From: Sphingobacteriales bacterium
GTDB lineage: Bacteria > Bacteroidota > Bacteroidia > Chitinophagales > Chitinophagaceae
NCBI GenBank assembly: GCA_024640385.1
Contig: JAHEFC010000223.1
Span: 1 to 6,588 of the forward strand
Direction of reading: 5' to 3'
Length of the DNA: 6,588 nt
Shown here: piece after piece, positions 1 to 6,387 of the stretch
Layout: each line of letters opens with the position of its first letter
Numbering within the stretch: position 1 is the first letter of the stretch
Made by a program: the position numbers and the translations under genes
The notes under the pieces: model-generated
Database searches by the model: none
Told to the model about the DNA's origin: nothing
What the model saw: the letters and a program-made list of their open reading frames with translations, nothing else

Positions 1-1
1 G

Positions 2-100
2 CTTACAGACGGGGTAAAGGTCAGGGAGAAAGAAGAAACGGTGAAAGTGCTCGATATTGCCGAGCTCATTGCCGCCTCAATGACGGATAACCCTGCATAA
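2..100 (+). CDS. C-terminal end of an unrecognised protein (5' end outside window)
   Basis: An open frame enters from the left edge and ends at TAA 98-100, giving 32 residues. They start LTDGVKVREKEE and end with AELIAASMTDNPA. The composition (charged residues alternating with Val/Ile, then a short helix-like tail) looks like real coding sequence, and the stop lies 17 nt before the next start codon. The LTDGVKV stretch vaguely recalls the final beta-strand of periplasmic adaptor (membrane fusion) subunits of RND efflux pumps, which often end in 'L.DG..V.V'. That similarity is far too short to name the gene. A second frame is open to base 90, so the frame choice rests on composition only. Confidence 0.45.
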   Translation, partial: LTDGVKVREKEETVKVLDIAELIAASMTDNPA

Positions 101-105
101 TTTTT

Positions 106-113
106 TATCTTTG
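106..113 (+). promoter_or_regulatory. Candidate Bacteroidota -7 element (TATCTTTG)
   Basis: TATCTTTG matches the Bacteroidota primary-sigma -7 consensus TAnnTTTG at all fixed positions. It is preceded by a T-rich run and ends 4 nt before the ATG at 118, so transcription would begin at or within a few bases of the start codon, giving a leaderless or nearly leaderless mRNA. No convincing TTG/TTTG -33 element lies about 19 nt upstream, where the sequence belongs to the end of the preceding gene. The call rests on the -7 match alone. Confidence 0.4.
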
Positions 114-117
114 TCCC

Positions 118-627
118 ATGAATCTGAATTATCGCGAGTTGCTGCCCGAAGAATTCTCTCCCGAATCAAGAGTTTGGATCTACCAGTCCAACAGGCTGTT
201 CTCTTTGAGCGAAGCACTGATCATAGAAGACCTGCTCAACGATTTTGTTGCCAAATGGAATTCACATGGCGACCCCGTGAAAGGTTTTGGAACACTGTTC
301 TTCGGGCAATTCATCGTTCTTATGGCAGATGAATCCGCAACAGGTGTGAGCGGCTGCAGCACAGACAGTTCTGTTCGCCTCATCAAGGAAATTGAAAAGG
401 CTTTCAACGTCAGTCTTTTCGATAGGCAAATGCTGGCATTTGTAATTAAAGAAAAAATTCAATTGCTTCCCCTTAACCAATTGAATTACGCTGTTCAGAA
501 TGGTTTTATCTCATCTGAAACTTTATATTTTAACAACACAGTGCTGAACAAACAGGAACTGATGGATAAATGGATCATATCTGTCAGGGAAAGCTGGCTG
601 GCCACGAAGCTCCCCGCGCTCGTTTGA
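118..627 (+). CDS. Conserved Bacteroidota protein of unknown function (often labelled 'ABC transporter ATPase')
   Basis: This 169-aa soluble protein has no signal peptide or membrane segment. I recognise it as a small family widespread in Bacteroidota from several landmarks: SRVWIYQSNR (residues 17-26), WNSHG (47-51), FIVLMADES (65-73), SGCSTDSSV (78-86), FDR (101-103), YFNN (137-140) and the C-terminal ESW (158-160). Members are commonly deposited as 'ABC transporter ATPase', but I see no Walker A (GxxxxGKS/T), no LSGGQ signature and no Walker B, and the length is well below that of an ABC nucleotide-binding domain. The name should not be taken as a function. The conserved Cys80 within a Ser/Asp-rich loop is the most active-site-like patch, which is inference. 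The ATG at 118 is the only reasonable start; it follows a -7 element and has no Shine-Dalgarno sequence. The stop TGA touches the stop of the convergent receptor gene. Confidence 0.88.
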   Translation: MNLNYRELLPEEFSPESRVWIYQSNRLFSLSEALIIEDLLNDFVAKWNSHGDPVKGFGTLFFGQFIVLMADESATGVSGCSTDSSVRLIKEIEKAFNVSLFDRQMLAFVIKEKIQLLPLNQLNYAVQNGFISSETLYFNNTVLNKQELMDKWIISVRESWLATKLPALV

Positions 628-3051
628 TCAACCTTCTTTGTGTTTATTCTTTACGGTGAAGAGATAGGTCAGTGTTAACCTGAAATTCCTGGTTTCTGTC
701 AAACCGGTACTTACCACCTTGAAATTGGAACCAACCGTTACGTTATCGTAAGACTGTTGAATAATTGGGTCGATCATGTTTATGGTAGCCAGCAGTTTCT
801 TGTCCAGGAATTTACGCTGTATACCAATATTCATGGCCACCGTGCTCCTGACAGATCCCTGCGGATTGGCATACCGGTTGAAATTTGTATTGCCCGTAAT
901 GTTCCAGAATTCCCCCGGATTATAAGTAATATTCAATTTTGAAGTCCACGATCCACCGTTCTGGTATTTGTTGACCTGGATATCATATTCGCTGTAAGTG
1001 GAATAGGTATAACCGGCATTGATATTGACCCGGAAGGATTTTGAAAAATTATAGCCGGCCCAGCTGCTGACCTCATATTCTTTTCTGGCACTGATATTCT
1101 CCCAGGTAATGGTGGTTTTTCCTCCTTCGATCAAGGTTCTGACCCTCGCGAAAATGTCATCCACAATATTGTACCCAATGCCCAGGTTGAAATAGTATTT
1201 CTTTACTGTGCGGCCGCCAACTATATCAAAATTATGGGAAATGGACGGCAGCAATGCGGGGTTGCCAAACCTGATGTTATAGGGATCTGTATAATCGACC
1301 GCCGGATTCATCTCTCCAATTCCGGGTCTCCTGATCGATTTACGATAGGAGGCGTTCAGGTTCACTCCATTTTCGTAAGACTTATTGATACTGACGAAGG
1401 GGAGAAAATTCTGGTATATATTTTTCGACTCTGTTTTCTGGGAATAAACATCAAAGAACACCTCTGTTTTACTGTAAACAGAACCGGCAGTGAGGTAGAA
1501 AGACTTAGCTATCTTTTGTTTTACTGAAGCCCGGAGGTTATAATAGCTTTGATTGAACAGGAGATCACTGCTGAACAGTTCGCTGAACATATTGTCGCCG
1601 GTTGGAAGCTGGTAATATGAATTCAGGATCACCCTGCTCCGGTAGTCGTTCCATGAAGCGCCAGTAGACACCGTAGTATTTCCATCATTGAATGGTTTAT
1701 CGTAGTTCAGCCTGATATTATAGCTGAGATTACGCGTATCGCCTAACTGGGACTGAACTGAATCCGGCCCTGTTGACTGATATTTGTCATCATAATACTC
1801 CTGCCTGAAATACTTATTATTATTCTGATCTGCCGTATTGATATTGAAGATCACCCTGAGTTGCTCCCCCTGTACCCTGCCCTTGTGGGTGTAGGTCATG
1901 TTCATCGACGGGTTCACACTATTTCCGTCAGAAATGATATTCCTTTCAGAGATCCTGTATAATTCACCTCCATTGTTGTAATTCCGATAGGTGGTGATAC
2001 CGCCGTTTTCAAACTTATTGCCGTTGTATAGTGCCTGAACATTCAGATTGTTTTTTGCATTCAGGTCATAGTCCACATTAAACCGGATATAGGGCCTCCT
2101 GGATTTATTCAAGTATTCATTTTCAGTGCGAAGTTCATTGGAGGAGTCAGCATAATAGTTTTCCCTGCTCCCGCTGCCGTTGCCCCGGAATTCGTTGTAA
2201 TTGTTACCGGCAACCAGGCTCATGGATAATCCTTTCTTTCTGAAATTCATGCTGGCATTGGCACCCAGTTCACCCCGGGTACCACCAAAAACAGTGATCC
2301 GGCCAGTGGTTCCTGTTTTACCTTTACGGGTTACGATATTGATCACCCCTCCCGGTTCGTTGGCAAATTGGGGCGGAGGATTGGTCATTACTTCTATTTT
2401 TTCAATCATTCCTCCCGGAAAGGATTCCAGGAAATCATTCAACTGCTGGCCATTCAATTCAACGGGTTTTTCATCAACAAGAATTCTGGGTTCCCTGCCT
2501 CTTACCGATACTTTACCGTCAGGATCCGTATTGACCAGGGGCATATTCTTCAATAGGTCTGCTGCATTGGAACCTGCCGCCAATGGCGATTCGCCTACAT
2601 TTAAAATGATATTGCCTTCTTTTGTCTGGATCAGGGGCTTCTCAATATAGATCACAATCGCATCCATATTGGAAGCCGATGGTTTAAGAAAGATCTCACC
2701 CAGGATTATGTCTTTTTTCTCAGCATGGATCTGAATGCTGTCGATCAGTATTGTCCCGAAGCCCATATAACTGATCCTCAACCTGTAAAATGCATTGGGA
2801 AGGGAGTCAAAATTGAAAAAACCGGCTTTATCCGAAAGGCTGTTTTTTTTCAATCCATCAAAACTGCTCAGTTCCACAGTGGCGCCCCGGACTGCCAGCC
2901 TGCTAACAGAATCGATCACTGTGCCTTCCAGCCCGCCATCTTTTGTTTGCGACCTGGGCACCAGGGGCAACAAATACAGCGCTAATATGAGCCCTACATT
3001 CTTCAATCCCGCGAAGTTAAGGATAGGGATTTTCCAATTGAAGTTCCACAT
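628..3051 (-). CDS. TonB-dependent-receptor-like outer-membrane beta-barrel protein
   Basis: This 807-aa protein is predicted to sit in the outer membrane. From the ATG at 3051-3049 the order is: a signal peptide (Lys-containing n-region, hydrophobic core VGLILALYLLPLV at residues 19-31, cleavage probably near 34-36); a carboxypeptidase-regulatory-like beta-sandwich (about 40-122, starting GLEGTVIDS); a plug domain (about 130-244) with LLKNMPLV (166-173), ILVDEKP (190-196), IEKIEVMTNPPPQF (216-229) and GGVINIVTRKG (234-244); and a barrel from about 250 to the end, rich in alternating aromatic strands and Asn/Gly turns. The architecture matches the Bacteroidota 'outer membrane beta-barrel family' related to TonB-dependent receptors. 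The substrate cannot be read from sequence, and no SusD-like partner is adjacent. The same frame stays open upstream to 3282, but those 77 residues run through the heptamer array and miaB and precede the signal peptide, so I reject that longer start. An 8-A run occurs in the coding strand near residue 68. Confidence 0.9.
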   Translation of the reverse strand: MWNFNWKIPILNFAGLKNVGLILALYLLPLVPRSQTKDGGLEGTVIDSVSRLAVRGATVELSSFDGLKKNSLSDKAGFFNFDSLPNAFYRLRISYMGFGTILIDSIQIHAEKKDIILGEIFLKPSASNMDAIVIYIEKPLIQTKEGNIILNVGESPLAAGSNAADLLKNMPLVNTDPDGKVSVRGREPRILVDEKPVELNGQQLNDFLESFPGGMIEKIEVMTNPPPQFANEPGGVINIVTRKGKTGTTGRITVFGGTRGELGANASMNFRKKGLSMSLVAGNNYNEFRGNGSGSRENYYADSSNELRTENEYLNKSRRPYIRFNVDYDLNAKNNLNVQALYNGNKFENGGITTYRNYNNGGELYRISERNIISDGNSVNPSMNMTYTHKGRVQGEQLRVIFNINTADQNNNKYFRQEYYDDKYQSTGPDSVQSQLGDTRNLSYNIRLNYDKPFNDGNTTVSTGASWNDYRSRVILNSYYQLPTGDNMFSELFSSDLLFNQSYYNLRASVKQKIAKSFYLTAGSVYSKTEVFFDVYSQKTESKNIYQNFLPFVSINKSYENGVNLNASYRKSIRRPGIGEMNPAVDYTDPYNIRFGNPALLPSISHNFDIVGGRTVKKYYFNLGIGYNIVDDIFARVRTLIEGGKTTITWENISARKEYEVSSWAGYNFSKSFRVNINAGYTYSTYSEYDIQVNKYQNGGSWTSKLNITYNPGEFWNITGNTNFNRYANPQGSVRSTVAMNIGIQRKFLDKKLLATINMIDPIIQQSYDNVTVGSNFKVVSTGLTETRNFRLTLTYLFTVKNKHKEG

Positions 3052-3088
3052 CACAATATTAGACGGCAACCCACCGTAAAGTTTGCAA

Positions 3089-3157
3089 CCTGCCCCCTGC
3101 CCCCTGCAACCTGCAACCTGCAACCTGTAACCTGCAACCTGCCCCCTGCCCCTGCAG
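3089..3157. repeat. Tandem heptamer array (CCTGCAA / CCTGCCC, about 10 units)
   Basis: Read on the plus strand, the third-to-last part of each 7-bp unit varies after a constant CCTG. In order the units are CCTGCCC, CCTGCCC, CCTGCAA three times, CCTGTAA, CCTGCAA, CCTGCCC, a 6-bp CCTGCC, and CCTGCAG, followed by a further CCTG at 3158-3161. The C-rich variants flank a core of CAA variants on both sides. On the minus strand every unit carries a G run of two to five bases, including four runs of four or five Gs. The array fills the middle of the divergent intergenic region. It ends 37 nt upstream of the receptor start and 35 nt upstream of the miaB -7 element. Similar heptamer arrays (minus-strand CAGGTTG/CAGGTTA) are familiar to me from intergenic DNA of Bacteroidota; their function is unknown. 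Confidence 0.92.
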
Positions 3158-3192
3158 CCTGTTTCACATGACACATTGTCATAAAAAAACCG

Positions 3193-3200
3193 TAATTTTG
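3193..3200 (+). promoter_or_regulatory. Candidate -7 element for the miaB transcript (TAATTTTG)
   Basis: TAATTTTG matches TAnnTTTG at all fixed positions. Transcription would start around 3204-3207, leaving a leader of roughly 15-18 nt before the ATG at 3222. This favours that start over in-frame ATGs at 3168 (upstream of the predicted transcript) and 3201 (at its edge). The nearest upstream TTG, at 3176-3178, is 14 nt away, shorter than the usual spacing of about 19 nt, so the -33 side is unconvincing. The heptamer array ends just upstream of where a -33 element would lie. Confidence 0.5.
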
Positions 3201-3221
3201 ATGCCCTATAAACTGGGAACA

Positions 3222-4634
3222 ATGCTGGATATCTCAAATAAAGTGCAAGACGAATCAAGGCAGGGAGAAGCATATGCTCCATTAACCGAACAGATCCGCC
3301 AGTTCGATAAGAAATTTTATATCGAGAGTTATGGATGCCAGATGAATTTCTCTGACAGTGAGATCATCGCATCCATATTGGAAAACCAGGGTTTTGGCGC
3401 CACCAGGAATATGGAAGAGGCTGATCTGATCTTCCTCAACACCTGTTCTATAAGGGAGAAAGCAGAACAGACGGTTAGAAAAAGGCTGTCAGAATTCAAG
3501 CACCTGAAAAGATCAAATCCTTCATTGCTTATTGGTATGCTGGGATGCATGGCCGAAAGACTGAAAACAAAATTACTTGAAGAAGAAAGGCTGGTTGATA
3601 TCGTGGTTGGTCCTGACGCTTATCGCAGCCTGCCGGATCTGATCGGCCAGGCCGATGAGGGCCAGAAAGCCGTGAATGTTTTATTAAGCCGCGAAGAGAC
3701 CTATGCGGATATAGCACCGGTCCGGCTTAACAGCAATGGCATAACCGCTTTTGTGAGCATCATGAGAGGATGCAACAATATGTGCTCTTTTTGCGTGGTC
3801 CCTTTTACCCGGGGAAGGGAAAGAAGTCGTGACGCCTTTTCCATAATAGCAGAATGCGCTGACCTGGTGGCCAATGGGTATAAAGAAGTGACCCTACTGG
3901 GGCAAAACGTTGACAGCTATTACTGGAGAAATCCTGAAACCGAAGAAGACGTCACCTTTGCAAGGCTGCTGGAAATGGTAGCATCAATAAGCCCGCAGCT
4001 GAGGGTAAGATTCAGCACATCACATCCGAAAGACATAACTGACGATGTACTGCATACCATGGCAGCACATGAGAATATCTGCAGATATATTCACCTACCA
4101 GTACAAAGCGGATCCACCAGGGTGCTGCAACTGATGAACAGGACCTATACCCGTGAGTGGTACCTGGCCAAGGTAAAAAGGATCAGGGAGATCATGCCCG
4201 ACTGTGGGATCAGTTCTGATATCATTGCCGGTTTCTGTACTGAAACAGAAGATGACCACCGGGATACCCTCGATGTGATGGAACAAAGTGCTTACGATTT
4301 CTCTTACATGTTCATGTATTCGGAACGTCCCGGTACCCTGGCAGCAAAAAGATATGCGGATGATATACCGGCAGAAATCAAAAAAAGAAGGCTTGAAGAG
4401 ATCGTAAGCATGCAAAACAGGCTTTCCCTGGAAAGCAATAAGAAGGACATTGGCATTACGTGTAAAGTTTTGATCGAAGGCAATTCCAAAAAAAGTGCCC
4501 AGCACTGGATGGGCAGGAACAGTCAGAATAAAGTAGTTGTATTTCCCAAAGAAGGAGATTTCAAACCGGGAGATTATGTATTGGTGAAAGTGAACGATTG
4601 CACCCAGGGCACCTTATTGGGAACATTAATTTAA
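3222..4634 (+). CDS. miaB: tRNA-2-methylthio-N6-dimethylallyladenosine synthase MiaB
   Basis: This 470-aa radical-SAM methylthiotransferase adds a methylthio group to position 2 of N6-isopentenyl-adenosine at tRNA position 37, next to the anticodon, in the cytosol. The N-terminal MTTase domain opens with [17 protein letters not shown]. It supplies the three cysteines of the auxiliary [4Fe-4S] cluster: Cys39 (YGCQMN), Cys75 (NTCSIREKA) and Cys109 (LGCMAE). The radical-SAM cluster motif CNNMCSFC provides Cys184, Cys188 and Cys191. Barrel motifs [16 protein letters not shown] and HLPVQSGS follow, and a C-terminal TRAM domain (about 405-470) should bind tRNA. SYGCQMN and NTCSIREKA fit MiaB better than the paralogues MtaB and RimO. 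The start at 3222 (MLDIS) was chosen over ATGs at 3168 and 3201 because it matches MiaB proteins of this phylum as I recall them and lies downstream of the -7 element. Only a weak GGGA precedes it. The next gene begins 4 nt after the stop. Confidence 0.96.
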   Translation: MLDISNKVQDESRQGEAYAPLTEQIRQFDKKFYIESYGCQMNFSDSEIIASILENQGFGATRNMEEADLIFLNTCSIREKAEQTVRKRLSEFKHLKRSNPSLLIGMLGCMAERLKTKLLEEERLVDIVVGPDAYRSLPDLIGQADEGQKAVNVLLSREETYADIAPVRLNSNGITAFVSIMRGCNNMCSFCVVPFTRGRERSRDAFSIIAECADLVANGYKEVTLLGQNVDSYYWRNPETEEDVTFARLLEMVASISPQLRVRFSTSHPKDITDDVLHTMAAHENICRYIHLPVQSGSTRVLQLMNRTYTREWYLAKVKRIREIMPDCGISSDIIAGFCTETEDDHRDTLDVMEQSAYDFSYMFMYSERPGTLAAKRYADDIPAEIKKRRLEEIVSMQNRLSLESNKKDIGITCKVLIEGNSKKSAQHWMGRNSQNKVVVFPKEGDFKPGDYVLVKVNDCTQGTLLGTLI

Positions 4635-4638
4635 AAAA

Positions 4639-5877
4639 ATGGATCAGCAACAGATAAAAAACAGGTTCGGAATTATTGGAAATTCACCGGCTCTTAATTA
4701 TGCCTTACAGGTAGCAGAGCAGGTGGCGAATACTGACCTCACCGTACTTATTTATGGTGAGAGCGGTGTGGGTAAAGAAGTTTTTTCACAGATCATCCAC
4801 GCCCTCTCTGCACGAAAACATAATCCTTTTATTGCTGTTAACTGCGGGGCGATCCCGGAGGGGACCATAGACTCCGAATTATTTGGTCATGAAAAAGGAT
4901 CATTCACGGGTGCGATGGACAGTAGAAAAGGATATTTTGAAACAGTGAATGGTGGAACCATATTCCTGGATGAGATAGGTGAAATGCCATTAGGCACACA
5001 GGCCCGCCTGCTCAGGGTGCTTGAAACCGGAGAGTATATCAGGGTAGGTTCTTCAAAGGTTCAGAAAACCGATGTACGTGTGATCGCCGCCACCAACAAG
5101 GACCTGTTGCAGGCCACTCAAAACGGGAAGTTCCGCGAAGACCTTTATTACAGGCTCAACACAGTCCCCATCAGGGTGCCTTCTTTAAGGGACAGGAAAG
5201 AAGACGTGATCCTTTTGTTCAGAAAATTCTGTGTGGACTTCGCCGAAAAATATAAAACATCTCCGGTTCAGCTGGAGGATGATGCCAAACAGGCCTTATT
5301 GAATTATACATGGCCAGGCAACGTCAGGGAATTGAAGAATATCGCAGAACAGGTTTCAGTGCTGGCCAAGGATAAACAGGTCAGTGCGCCGGAACTCCGC
5401 AAATTTCTGCCGGAAAACAGGCAGCATACCATGCTTCCGGTTCTTGCCAGCCATAACAACGGGCAACCTCATGCAGATTTTGCATCTGAACGGGATATCA
5501 TGTACAAGCTTTTCTTCGATATGAAAAAAGATGTCACCGAATTGAAGAAAATGTTTTTTGAAGTGATGCATAACCCCTCTGCGGCACCTGCTGCAGCGGC
5601 TTATGCGCGCGAATCTTTAATGCACGATTATACTCCCGTCAAGGAAATTGAATCTCCTGCCCTCCCGCAACAACAGCAGCCTGTGATCTATAATGGAGAA
5701 GACATCCATGAACATATTGAAGTGGAAGAGTCGCTGAATATCATGGACAAGGAAAAAGAGCTTATTGAAAAAGCGCTCAAAAAACACAAGGGGAAAAGAA
5801 AAGATGCTGCTTCAGATCTTGGCATCAGTGAAAGAACTTTGTATAGGAAACTGAAAGAGTATAATATTGAAGAGTGA
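4639..5877 (+). CDS. Sigma-54-interacting AAA+ transcriptional activator without N-terminal sensor domain (Fis-type HTH)
   Basis: This 412-aa bacterial enhancer-binding protein is expected to use ATP hydrolysis to remodel sigma-54 RNA polymerase at target promoters. The AAA+ domain starts almost at the N-terminus. It contains Walker A GESGVGKE (residues 40-47), the sigma-54-contacting loop GSFTGA (87-92, Ser in place of the commoner Ala), Walker B TIFLDE (107-112), sensor I VRVIAATN (146-153), the FREDLYYRLN arginine region (165-174) and sensor II WPGNVRELKN (225-234). A linker of about 120 residues follows, with an amphipathic stretch (about 283-310, MYKLFFDMKKDVTELKKMFF) and an Ala- and Gln-rich part. 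The C-terminal Fis-type helix-turn-helix (about 373-408) includes DAASDLGISERTLYRKLKEY. No receiver, GAF or PAS domain is present, so activity is probably set by abundance or a partner protein. It sits 4 nt after miaB and overlaps lptE by 1 nt. Targets are unknown; no -24/-12 promoter was recognised here. Confidence 0.94.
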   Translation: MDQQQIKNRFGIIGNSPALNYALQVAEQVANTDLTVLIYGESGVGKEVFSQIIHALSARKHNPFIAVNCGAIPEGTIDSELFGHEKGSFTGAMDSRKGYFETVNGGTIFLDEIGEMPLGTQARLLRVLETGEYIRVGSSKVQKTDVRVIAATNKDLLQATQNGKFREDLYYRLNTVPIRVPSLRDRKEDVILLFRKFCVDFAEKYKTSPVQLEDDAKQALLNYTWPGNVRELKNIAEQVSVLAKDKQVSAPELRKFLPENRQHTMLPVLASHNNGQPHADFASERDIMYKLFFDMKKDVTELKKMFFEVMHNPSAAPAAAAYARESLMHDYTPVKEIESPALPQQQQPVIYNGEDIHEHIEVEESLNIMDKEKELIEKALKKHKGKRKDAASDLGISERTLYRKLKEYNIEE

Positions 5878-6371
5878 TGAAGAAAATTCTGTTGATCCTG
5901 ATCGCCTTTATGAATATATATGGAAGCTGCAGGTATTCCATGCGGGATGTATCCATACCTCCCGAAGTTAAAACAGTCAAGGTGAATTATATCACCAATG
6001 AAGCACGATATATCAATCCTCAGCTAAGCCCTAAACTTACAGATAAACTTCGCCAGAAGATCGTGAACCAGACCAGGCTGTCACAGACCAACTCTGAAGC
6101 CAACTATGAGATCAGCGGCAAGATCACCGACTACAGTGTGAGTACATCAGGCATTTCCAATCAGCAGAGTGCCAGTAACAATCTGAATGTGTCTGTCCAT
6201 ATCACCTTTGTGAACAGGCTGGACAATACCAAGAATTTTGAAGCTGATATCACCAGGAACTTTCCATTTTCAGCTCAGCTTAGCCTCACTCAGGCCGAGC
6301 AGCAGCTTGCGAATGAGATCATAAATAACCTGACGGACGAGATCTTTAATCGAATTTTTTCTAACTGGTAG
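5877..6371 (+). CDS. lptE: LptE-family lipoprotein (LPS-assembly, outer membrane)
   Basis: This 164-aa predicted lipoprotein resembles the Bacteroidota LptE family. LptE pairs with the LptD barrel to insert lipopolysaccharide into the outer leaflet. The N-terminus MKKILLILIAFMNIYGSC is a signal peptide ending at a candidate lipidation Cys18, followed by RYSMRDVSIPPEVKTVKV, the family-typical start of the mature protein. Further family features are LSPKLTDKLRQKI (50-62), a central YEISGKITDYSVS (77-89), beta-strand LNVSVHITFVN (103-113) and the C-terminal TDEIFNRIFSNW. The lipobox YGSC has Tyr at -3 instead of Leu/Val/Ile. The ATG at 5877 shares its A with the activator's TGA (TGATG), implying translational coupling. 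A GTG one codon upstream (5874) is a possible but less likely start. The lptD gene is not in the window. The symbol follows family naming; sequence identity to proteobacterial LptE is expected to be low. Confidence 0.87.
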   Translation: MKKILLILIAFMNIYGSCRYSMRDVSIPPEVKTVKVNYITNEARYINPQLSPKLTDKLRQKIVNQTRLSQTNSEANYEISGKITDYSVSTSGISNQQSASNNLNVSVHITFVNRLDNTKNFEADITRNFPFSAQLSLTQAEQQLANEIINNLTDEIFNRIFSNW

Positions 6372-6387
6372 TTCCTATCTTCACCGC

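Noticed and set aside
2817..2850. Plus-strand hairpin (CTTT/AAAG) followed by T8 resembling an intrinsic terminator
   Set aside because: The stem is only about four weak pairs. It lies inside the receptor gene in antisense orientation, and no plus-strand transcript is expected there.
3054..3061. Minus-strand TAATATTG as a -7 element for the receptor gene
   Set aside because: It has one mismatch at a fixed position and no -33 at proper spacing. Transcription from it would start at or inside the receptor ATG, removing the only sensible start codon.
2201..3079. Plus-strand open frames opposite the receptor gene (for example 2201-2650, 2725-2985, 2795-3079)
   Set aside because: They are antisense shadows: their composition follows the receptor codons, and no family landmark or start signal supports them.
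3089..3157. The heptamer array as a CRISPR array or iteron-type origin
   Set aside because: Units are 7 bp and contiguous with no spacers. There are no cas or replication initiator genes and no AT-rich unwinding region nearby.
3168..3221. Longer MiaB start at ATG 3168 (18 extra residues) or at ATG 3201
   Set aside because: The extra residues do not look like a MiaB N-terminus. ATG 3168 lies upstream of the predicted transcription start, and ATG 3201 directly abuts the -7 element.
6340..6371. T6 run at the end of lptE as a terminator
   Set aside because: No GC-rich hairpin precedes the T run, and the next gene starts 16 nt after the stop, which favours read-through.
6376..6383. TATCTTCA as a promoter for the last gene
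   Set aside because: Two of the fixed TAnnTTTG positions are wrong and there is no -33 partner, so it is not listed as a feature.
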